Shown: positions 1-4,890 of the stretch, one piece after another
Layout: each line of letters opens with the position of its first letter
How positions within the stretch are numbered: the first letter of the stretch is position 1
Origin: Anaerolineales bacterium
GTDB taxonomy: Bacteria; Chloroflexota; Anaerolineae; Anaerolineales; E44-bin32
Length of the DNA: 5,885 bases
Assembly (NCBI GenBank): GCA_030606845.1
Contig: JAUWFP010000144.1
Coordinates: 1-5,885, forward strand
Direction: 5' to 3'
Notes under the pieces: generated by a model
The model's input: the letters and a program-made list of their open reading frames with translations, nothing else
What the model was told of the DNA's origin: nothing
Database searches by the model: none
Translations under genes and position numbers: made by a program

Positions 1-719
1 TGCGTGAGCAATTCGCGGCTTCGATCAAACGCCTTGTTTTCATCCTGGTCGATCGAACACACAATCAACTGCGGCCGATCGAGATCTTCGATCTTCCGGC
101 CCGCCTGCTTCACCCCGCTCTCAAGCATCTCCATCGCCCTATCGTTGTACTCGGGAGGGACGCAGTAGTTCAGCACGGCGCCGTCGGAGATCTCCCCCGT
201 CAGTTCCATCATCTTCGGCCCCGTGGCGCCAATGTAGATCGGAACGTTGCGAGGTTCGCGGCGCCCATGGACGACATCGAGCTCGATCCCCTCCACATTG
301 TGGAACTCGCCGTGGAAGGTCACCCGCTCCATGTTCAGCAATCGCCGTAGGACCTCTACGGTCTCACGCATCGCCTTGAGCGGCTTTCTCCGCTCGATGC
401 CGACATTCTTTGCCAGAGGGTCCCACCACGCGCCAATGCCGCAGATTATCCGATCCGGCGCCAGATCGTCGAGCGTGAGAAGCGTGGCCGCCAGAAGACC
501 GATGTTACGTGTCCAATTGTTGATCACCCCGGAGCCAACTTTTATTCGCTCGGTGACGGCGGCATAGGCCGCCATGGGGACAATTGCATCTCGCACGAGG
601 CGCGATTCTGCCTGCCAGACCGCTTCAAATCCCTTCTGCTCAGCATAGCGGACGATATCCAATCCGTCCCGAAGATCGTGGGCATCTTGCAGGTATAAAG
701 CAACGCGTTTCAGACTCAT
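1..719 (-). CDS. LLM-class (luciferase-like, Mer-like) F420-dependent oxidoreductase, C-terminus cut by window edge
   Basis: I translated this frame by hand: 239 codons are open from the ATG at 719 to the left edge, with no stop. The product fits the bacterial luciferase-like TIM-barrel family (PF00296), in the branch with methylenetetrahydromethanopterin reductase (Mer). Visible signatures are an N-terminal beta strand (KRVALYLQ, residues 4-11), a second strand after an ERIKVGSGV block (57-65), the LLM core TLDDLAPDRIICGIGA (82-97), and the strand NVPIYIGATGPKM (158-170). The family usually has about 320-350 residues, so roughly the last quarter to third is missing. Such proteins bind F420 (or FMN) in a soluble TIM barrel and transfer hydride to varied substrates; the substrate here is unknown. 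The start follows the cofC stop in a 1-bp TAATG overlap, and a GAGGAG ribosome site lies 8 nt upstream. Its place at the end of an F420 operon favours F420 over FMN. I am confident of the family, not of the reaction. Confidence 0.88.
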   Translation of the reverse strand, partial: MSLKRVALYLQDAHDLRDGLDIVRYAEQKGFEAVWQAESRLVRDAIVPMAAYAAVTERIKVGSGVINNWTRNIGLLAATLLTLDDLAPDRIICGIGAWWDPLAKNVGIERRKPLKAMRETVEVLRRLLNMERVTFHGEFHNVEGIELDVVHGRREPRNVPIYIGATGPKMMELTGEISDGAVLNYCVPPEYNDRAMEMLESGVKQAGRKIEDLDRPQLIVCSIDQDENKAFDRSRELLT

Positions 720-1351
720 TAATGACTCTCCTCTAGGTCTTGCATGAACTCGAAATCGTAGCCTTCGCGCAGATATTCAAGATCCTCCGGAAGGTCAACA
801 TCAAGCCCGATGGATGGGTTTTTACATACAACAAGTCGTACGCCTGCCGCCTTCGCACGGGCGACATGCCGCTCGAAACTGTTTGTGCCAAAATCATACT
901 CGATCAAGCCGGGTGGTGAAGAAAGCAATGCATTGGTCCCGCTGCCATGACGATCAGGGGCGATAACCACGACGGGGGGATCTGCAGCCTTGCTGATCAA
1001 CTTTTCAACATCGTCTATCCTCATTAAAGGTAGATCAGCCGGGATGACCAATATCCCGCTTATGTCATACTGCTGTGCGACAACCGTGGCTCGAGCCAAC
1101 GCATCGTTCAATTCCGGTGCACCATTCTCGGTTACAGTCCGTGCACCATGTTTCCGAGCTATCGAGAGCGCTTTCGTATCGCGGCTGACAACAAGCGTTC
1201 GCTCGATTTCTTTTACCTCTCGAAGCAGGTCGAGAGTGTTAATCAGCATCTGTTGACTCAAGATCTCACGCTCATCCCTGGTCAACACAGCGGACAAACG
1301 CGACTTCGCCGTCCGTAAAGGTTTCACTGGGACAATCGCCCAAAGGGTCAT
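719..1351 (-). CDS. cofC: CofC/FbiD guanylyltransferase (2-phospho-L-lactate or phosphoenolpyruvate guanylyltransferase)
   Basis: This 210-residue soluble protein should use GTP to activate a three-carbon phospho-acid (2-phospho-L-lactate in archaea, phosphoenolpyruvate in characterised bacterial FbiD), releasing pyrophosphate and giving the donor used by CofD. Sequence signs are the nucleotidyltransferase N-terminus AIVPVKPLRTAKSRL (5-19), LNDAL (81-85), the PADLPLM metal-site strand (104-110), PDRHGSGTNAL (132-142), FGTNSFERH (154-162) and GLDVDLPEDL (182-191). All sit in the order expected for CofC, and the length is normal. The ATG at 1351 overlaps the cofD stop as ATGA, and GGAG at 1363-1360 lies 8 nt upstream. 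The gene ends in a TAATG overlap with the LLM oxidoreductase. Direct linkage to cofD supports the call strongly. The true three-carbon substrate cannot be read from the sequence; phosphoenolpyruvate is favoured for a bacterium with a nearby dehydro-F420-0 reductase candidate. Confidence 0.95.
   Translation of the reverse strand: MTLWAIVPVKPLRTAKSRLSAVLTRDEREILSQQMLINTLDLLREVKEIERTLVVSRDTKALSIARKHGARTVTENGAPELNDALARATVVAQQYDISGILVIPADLPLMRIDDVEKLISKAADPPVVVIAPDRHGSGTNALLSSPPGLIEYDFGTNSFERHVARAKAAGVRLVVCKNPSIGLDVDLPEDLEYLREGYDFEFMQDLEESH
728..733 (-). promoter_or_regulatory. Shine-Dalgarno site for the LLM oxidoreductase gene
   Basis: On the minus strand GAGGAG ends 8 nt before the ATG at 719. 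It lies inside the last codons of cofC. It fixes the start and shows that this gene has its own strong initiation site in addition to the TAATG coupling with cofC. Confidence 0.6.
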
Positions 1352-2301
1352 CGCCGCGACTCCGCTTCGATCAGCTCCGCTGTAAACGCCAACACTTCCT
1401 CCGCCAATCTTTTTCGATCGGGTTGAGTCTTCATCATTGTCTGCGTGACCTTGGTTCTAATCCCAAGGGCTTCAATTTCCGGAGCGAGCTCTGCATCGAC
1501 TTCGTCGATCAAAATCCCCGACAGGATCTGCTGGTAATGCTCAGCGACCGCGCAGGCGGAGGGTGTAATTCCCATAGCTTGGAACATCTTCGCTGCCGGC
1601 CCACGAACAGCCTGACCTCCTATGATTGGGGAGACACCCACCGTCACTTTCCCCTCGAGCGCTTCGCGCACCCCGCTTAAAGCGAGGATTGGATCGATGC
1701 TAACCCAGGGATTGGAAGGGCAGAGAATCACAGCTTCTGAATCCTCAATCGCCTGCAGGAATCCCGGCGCTGGCTTTGCATTCTCAATGCCTTCAAACCG
1801 AAATCCCCGCACCTGCGGTTCATGTGAGTGCTTAACAAAATATTCCTGGAAGGGAAGATCCCCATCATCCGTCTCAACAATCGTTCGCACTGGGTCATCG
1901 GTCATAGGCAGAATAACGTGATCAATACCAAATATGCGACAGAACGCCCGGGTTACATCACTCAAGGGTAGCCCGGCTTTCATCCTCCGTGTTCGCTCGA
2001 CATGAAGCGCCAAATCTCGATCCCCCAATCGGAACCAGACCGGGCTTCCAAATTCTTTCAGTGTTTGCAGGAAATTCCAGGTCTCATCCGTCCGACCCCA
2101 TCCTGACTGGGGATTAGCGAGACCAGCCAATGTGTACGTCACCGTATCAAGATCGGGTGAGATGGCGAGTCCGAGGTGTTCGAAATCATCTCCGGTGTTG
2201 ACAACGAGGGTCAACTTATCCGGTTCCAACAAAGTAGTAAGGCCATCGACGAGTTTCGCTCCACCTGTTCCACCAGCGAGTGCTGTAATCTTTAGCGCCA
2301 T
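1348..2301 (-). CDS. cofD: CofD/FbiA, 2-phospho-L-lactate (or phosphoenolpyruvate) transferase
   Basis: CofD moves the phospholactyl or phosphoenolpyruvyl group from the CofC product onto Fo, giving F420-0 or dehydro-F420-0 and releasing GMP. The 317-residue product carries the family's marks in order: the nucleotide loop LAGGTGGAKL (8-17), NTGDD (35-39), DTVTYTLAG (52-60), WFRLGDRDLA (89-98), CPSNPWVSIDPIL (194-206) and SPIIGGQAVRGPAAKM (224-239). This is full length for the family. I place the start at ATG 2301. The frame is open to 2388, but those 29 extra residues only shadow the end of the upstream gene, and known CofD proteins begin just before the GGTGGAKL loop. The chosen start lies inside the last codons of the nitroreductase gene (10-bp overlap), so translation is probably coupled; only a weak purine-rich stretch precedes it. 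The stop overlaps the cofC start as ATGA. Confidence 0.97.
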   Translation of the reverse strand: MALKITALAGGTGGAKLVDGLTTLLEPDKLTLVVNTGDDFEHLGLAISPDLDTVTYTLAGLANPQSGWGRTDETWNFLQTLKEFGSPVWFRLGDRDLALHVERTRRMKAGLPLSDVTRAFCRIFGIDHVILPMTDDPVRTIVETDDGDLPFQEYFVKHSHEPQVRGFRFEGIENAKPAPGFLQAIEDSEAVILCPSNPWVSIDPILALSGVREALEGKVTVGVSPIIGGQAVRGPAAKMFQAMGITPSACAVAEHYQQILSGILIDEVDAELAPEIEALGIRTKVTQTMMKTQPDRKRLAEEVLAFTAELIEAESRR

Positions 2302-2906
2302 AACGACACTTCTTTCATCGGGCGGCGCGGACGTTCCTTTCCCGCCTCCGCAGGATATCCGAGGATGATCAACCCTTGTGGATCCCATCCCTCGGGAAGG
2401 TTCAACTCCTCTCGAACTTCATCTTTTATAAAGAGGGGTGCGCACAGCCAGCATGCACCCAGCCCCTCAGCATGGGCTGCAAGAAGGAGATTCTGTGCAG
2501 CCATGGATACACCTTGAACCGCCATAATATATTCAGCTGTCTTCCTCCGCTCATCAGGATAAACATCCATAGCTTCCATAGATAAGCAGGCGATCACCAC
2601 GACCGGAGCGTCAGAAATCCGCTCAATTGATTGAGTCACATCTTTTTCGATCTGGCCGGGGTCATCGCCATCGGCCAGCCTGTCCTCGCGCAACTCTTCG
2701 CCCAACGTGTTTGCAAGAGAGCGCTTATCATCCAAAGCGGTGAGGATCACGAAACGCCACGGTTGACCGTTGTGAGCAGAAGGCGCCATTGTTGCCGCCT
2801 CCAATACGCGCTGGAGGATTTCAGGCGGGATCGCAGAGTCATCAAAACGGCGGATCGAGCGGCGCTCCTGGATAGTGCGATAGAGCGTCGAGGTAGCTTC
2901 GCTCAT
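2292..2906 (-). CDS. Nitroreductase-fold FMN protein resembling the FbiB C-terminal domain; candidate dehydro-F420-0 reductase
   Basis: This 204-residue protein has the nitroreductase FMN-binding pattern: RRSIRRF (15-21) for the FMN phosphate, APSAHNGQPWRF (41-52), a central helix around residues 121-146, GLGACW (148-153) and GYPAE (183-187). The spacing, the DG-D segment near 79-82, the APVVV strand (100-104) and the RKTAEYIMAVQG helix (121-132) resemble the C-terminal half of actinobacterial FbiB, which reduces dehydro-F420-0 with FMNH2. Here that domain is a separate gene between PPOX and cofD, two genes from a stand-alone cofE. I infer that it reduces dehydro-F420-0. A general nitroreductase or another flavin enzyme remains possible. 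The ATG at 2906 overlaps the PPOX stop as ATGA; a start 9 codons further up at 2933 is less likely because it extends into PPOX without a recognisable ribosome site. The end overlaps cofD by 10 bp. Confidence 0.9.
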   Translation of the reverse strand: MSEATSTLYRTIQERRSIRRFDDSAIPPEILQRVLEAATMAPSAHNGQPWRFVILTALDDKRSLANTLGEELREDRLADGDDPGQIEKDVTQSIERISDAPVVVIACLSMEAMDVYPDERRKTAEYIMAVQGVSMAAQNLLLAAHAEGLGACWLCAPLFIKDEVREELNLPEGWDPQGLIILGYPAEAGKERPRRPMKEVSLWR

Positions 2907-3301
2907 CCCATCGTGCTCACAGTGTCTGGCCAAATAAGAAAAATGACCCGAGGTTGTCCCTCATACCATGGATTCTTCTCAACGCCCAAGTATTTCTTTG
3001 CGAGAATGTGTGTATGTTCGACAGCATCATCCTCGCGTTCAGCGGCAACTGTCCCGCGGATGTGAACATATCGATAAGGATCCTCAGGATCCATGATCAG
3101 AATCGCTACTTCCTTTCGCGAAGCCATATTCCGATCTTTAACGCGCCCTCTGACGGTGTTTATTCGCAGAAAATCCCCCTCAACATCAAACCACACAGGC
3201 GTCACCTGAGGGCTGCCATCGTTCATCAATGTAGCAAGGGATGCAAATGCTTTCTTATCATCCGTGACCAAATCACGGTGCGATTCGGGGATTGCGTTCA
3301 A
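2903..3301 (-). CDS. PPOX-class (pyridoxamine 5'-phosphate oxidase-like split barrel) F420-dependent protein
   Basis: This small soluble split-barrel protein has 132 residues from the preferred start. Family signs are the N-terminus IPESHRDL (4-11), the strand pair FASLATLMNDGSPQVTPVWF (19-38), a cofactor phosphate region GRVKDRN (52-58), and the strand YRYVHIRGTV (76-85). Known relatives bind F420, FMN or heme and carry out varied reductions; the substrate here cannot be named. Start choice matters: a TTG at 3301 has AAAAGGAG exactly 8 nt upstream and gives the usual short N-terminus, whereas the ATG at 3328 adds nine basic and polar residues and has only a weak AGG. An automatic annotation may use 3328. 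The gap from cofE is 36 bp with the TTG start, or 9 bp with the ATG. Its stop overlaps the nitroreductase start as ATGA. It may be an F420 consumer or a partner in cofactor maturation. Confidence 0.88.
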   Translation of the reverse strand: MNAIPESHRDLVTDDKKAFASLATLMNDGSPQVTPVWFDVEGDFLRINTVRGRVKDRNMASRKEVAILIMDPEDPYRYVHIRGTVAAEREDDAVEHTHILAKKYLGVEKNPWYEGQPRVIFLIWPDTVSTMG

Positions 3302-3309
3302 ATTTACTG

Positions 3310-3317
3310 CTCCTTTT
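3310..3317 (-). promoter_or_regulatory. Shine-Dalgarno site that decides the PPOX start (TTG at 3301)
   Basis: AAAAGGAG on the minus strand ends 8 nt before the TTG at 3301. It lies inside the reading frame if translation began at the ATG at 3328, so it argues for the shorter protein with a non-ATG start. Confidence 0.55.
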
Positions 3318-3337
3318 CTGTTTTTCATCCAATTAAC

Positions 3338-4108
3338 CTATCGAAACAAATCCAATTCCTTCTCACGGAGTATTTCCGATAATGACCCCTCTCTCAAGGG
3401 ATATGGCAGGCCGCGAACGTGAATCACCGGGAGTTTCTCCTGCGCCTGCCCCATAAGAGCGGATGCGCCCGCTGCGATTTCATCCGCAAGCCCAATCACG
3501 GTGCTTCGTAAGGAATAACCAAAGAGATCCTTCTGCCCGCGTAGATCGACTACCGCTGGAAACCCGGCCACGCCGATGCAAACCCCCACCGTCCCCATGC
3601 GCCAGGACCGACCGTGTGAGTCGTTAATTAAGACACCGATCTCCACATCGCTTGCCATCTGAAGTCCGTCGCGCAGCTCTCTGGCCGAAATCTCAGGGTC
3701 TTCTGGAAGGAGGAGGACCCATTCACCGCCCTCCTCGTTCTTGACATTGGAGCGGTCGACCCCTGCATTAGCGCACACGAAACCAAGTTTATGCTCGACG
3801 ATGATTAAACCCTCCCGCTTTCGCAGGATTTCCACGCTCTCGCGCAGGATGAGCTCCACCATTCGCGGGTCCTTGCCAGTCTCATCCGCAAGCGCATCTG
3901 CCTCGGGCGAGGGGTGGATCTGCTTCAGATCTACAAAACGCCCCTCCGCCTTTGAGATAATCTTCTGCCCGACCACGATCACGTCACCATCACGCAGCGT
4001 CACCCCGGCGGCACTCAACCCCGCGAGGGTAATCGCGATGAGATCGTCACCCGGCCGGATGAGAGGGATATCCGGCAGTGCTGTGAAGGTCAGCTGCTGC
4101 TGACTCAT
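3338..4108 (-). CDS. cofE: CofE, coenzyme F420-0:L-glutamate ligase (stand-alone)
   Basis: CofE uses GTP to add one or more gamma-linked glutamates to F420-0. The 256-residue protein matches the archaeal-type, single-domain length rather than the roughly 450-residue FbiB fusion of actinobacteria. Motifs in order are PLIRPGDDL (15-23), GQKIISKAEGR (47-57), NAGVDRSNV (114-122), NDSHGRSWR (162-170), GVCIGVAGF (175-183) and DLRGQKDLFGYSLRST (188-203), followed by an acidic LADEIA helix (207-212). These are the regions that form the GTP, metal and F420 pocket in the family. The chain ends at ELDLFR with no fused nitroreductase domain, and the frame stops cleanly at TAG. The ATG at 4108 overlaps the npdG stop as ATGA, and no clear ribosome site precedes it, so coupling is likely. 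The number of glutamates added cannot be read from sequence. Confidence 0.96.
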   Translation of the reverse strand: MSQQQLTFTALPDIPLIRPGDDLIAITLAGLSAAGVTLRDGDVIVVGQKIISKAEGRFVDLKQIHPSPEADALADETGKDPRMVELILRESVEILRKREGLIIVEHKLGFVCANAGVDRSNVKNEEGGEWVLLLPEDPEISARELRDGLQMASDVEIGVLINDSHGRSWRMGTVGVCIGVAGFPAVVDLRGQKDLFGYSLRSTVIGLADEIAAGASALMGQAQEKLPVIHVRGLPYPLREGSLSEILREKELDLFR

Positions 4109-4773
4109 CCAGCGTTCAGCCCCGAGACCTTGAACGTCGCCGTTTTGACATCGTGATGTTTATTCAAGTTGATCAACAGAGCCGAGATGCCCTCCAGCGT
4201 AATCGCATTATCCAACCCGCCAGCATAAAAAGCATTCATCTCCGCCCCTTCGGCGAGCTTGATCACCTCTTGCGCAGCTTCCAGATCGTCGGAACAAACG
4301 AGTACGTCCAGATCCAGCGGCTGATCCAGATCCTCGCTCAACCGATGAGCCGGGACCGTTTGGAATGCCGCCACAACACGTGCTTCCGACCCGAATTGCT
4401 CCTGGGCTAGTCTCGCTGCTGCTGGAGGTGCAGGCGGTTGGGGATCCTTGAAATCGACCCGTGCTGTTGAATCGACGACGATTTTTCCATCCAACACCCC
4501 CTTTAGTTGGTCGACGATGGCTTCATGCGCGCTTGCTTTCACGGTGAGGATGCAGATATCCGCCAGGGATGCCGCTTCCGCGTTCTCCAAGCCCACAATC
4601 GTCTCAATCCCGAGTTTCTCATTCAATTCGCTCGCGATCCGCTGAGCCTTCTCGGCCTTGCGCGAACCGATGACCACGCGATATCCCGCGCCTGCCCAAC
4701 GCGCCGCCAGTCCCGGGCCGAGCTTTCCAGTGCCGCCGATAATTGCCAGTGTAAGTATCATTTTCTCTGACAT
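4105..4773 (-). CDS. npdG: NpdG/Fno, NADPH:F420 oxidoreductase
   Basis: This soluble Rossmann enzyme exchanges hydride between NADPH and F420, probably supplying F420H2 to the downstream oxidoreductases. The 222-residue product shows LAIIGGTGKLGPGLAARWAG (residues 9-28) for the dinucleotide, then VVIGSRK (33-39), whose Ser-Arg suits the NADPH 2'-phosphate. The later pattern AAFQTVPAHRL (135-145), DVLVCSDD (156-163) and GGLDNAITLEGISALLINLN (185-204) follows the known F420:NADP oxidoreductase layout. A proline-rich DPQPPAPPAAA segment (110-120) sits where the family varies. The start is the ATG at 4773, which has AAGGGAG 5 nt upstream; an in-frame GTG at 4815 would add 14 residues and would place that ribosome site inside the gene. 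This looks like the first gene of the F420 operon, with a 117-bp region before it. Its stop overlaps cofE as ATGA. Confidence 0.93.
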   Translation of the reverse strand: MSEKMILTLAIIGGTGKLGPGLAARWAGAGYRVVIGSRKAEKAQRIASELNEKLGIETIVGLENAEAASLADICILTVKASAHEAIVDQLKGVLDGKIVVDSTARVDFKDPQPPAPPAAARLAQEQFGSEARVVAAFQTVPAHRLSEDLDQPLDLDVLVCSDDLEAAQEVIKLAEGAEMNAFYAGGLDNAITLEGISALLINLNKHHDVKTATFKVSGLNAG

Positions 4774-4778
4774 GTTTA

Positions 4779-4785
4779 CTCCCTT
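4779..4785 (-). promoter_or_regulatory. Shine-Dalgarno site for npdG
   Basis: AAGGGAG on the minus strand lies 5 nt before the ATG at 4773. It supports that start over the upstream in-frame GTG at 4815. Confidence 0.6.
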
Positions 4786-4820
4786 ATTAAATAGCGCCGG
4801 TTCCTTGTTCTCCACCCACC

Positions 4821-4839
4821 TGAATTGGATGGCAATTCA
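4821..4839. repeat. Perfect 7-bp inverted repeat upstream of npdG, possible operator
   Basis: TGAATTG at 4821-4827 is matched by CAATTCA at 4833-4839 with a 5-bp gap, giving a 19-bp dyad. It sits about 48-66 nt upstream of the npdG start, in the only sizeable intergenic region of the window. The AT-rich half sites and short gap suit a dimeric regulator site. A run of T does not follow on the minus strand, so it is not a classic terminator. Function is inferred; short dyads also occur by chance. Confidence 0.4.
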
Positions 4840-4843
4840 ACAG

Positions 4844-4871
4844 TAAATATCCTGCCTTCGTAATCAAGCAA
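4844..4871 (-). promoter_or_regulatory. Weak sigma-70-like promoter candidate for the F420 operon
   Basis: On the minus strand TTGCTT (4871-4866) and TATTTA (4849-4844) are separated by 16 nt. Transcription would begin close to or within the inverted repeat at 4821-4839. The -10 match is poor (about three of six), so this is only a candidate. An alternative -10, TTTAAT, lies nearer the npdG ribosome site. Confidence 0.22.
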
Positions 4872-4890
4872 AACGCATCTGGAAGGAGCG

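Noticed and set aside
247..567. 106-codon plus-strand open frame opposite the LLM gene
   Set aside because: The minus-strand frame here is a continuous LLM protein with family motifs; the plus frame is Arg/Ser-rich and unrecognisable.
2302..2388. 29-residue N-terminal extension of CofD from an upstream in-frame start
   Set aside because: It only overlaps the end of the nitroreductase gene, has no family match, and CofD proteins begin just before the GGTGGAKL loop, as from the ATG at 2301.
2631..3382. Plus-strand open frames of 142-144 codons opposite the PPOX and nitroreductase genes
   Set aside because: They overlap conserved minus-strand coding sequence and show no domain, so they are shadows.
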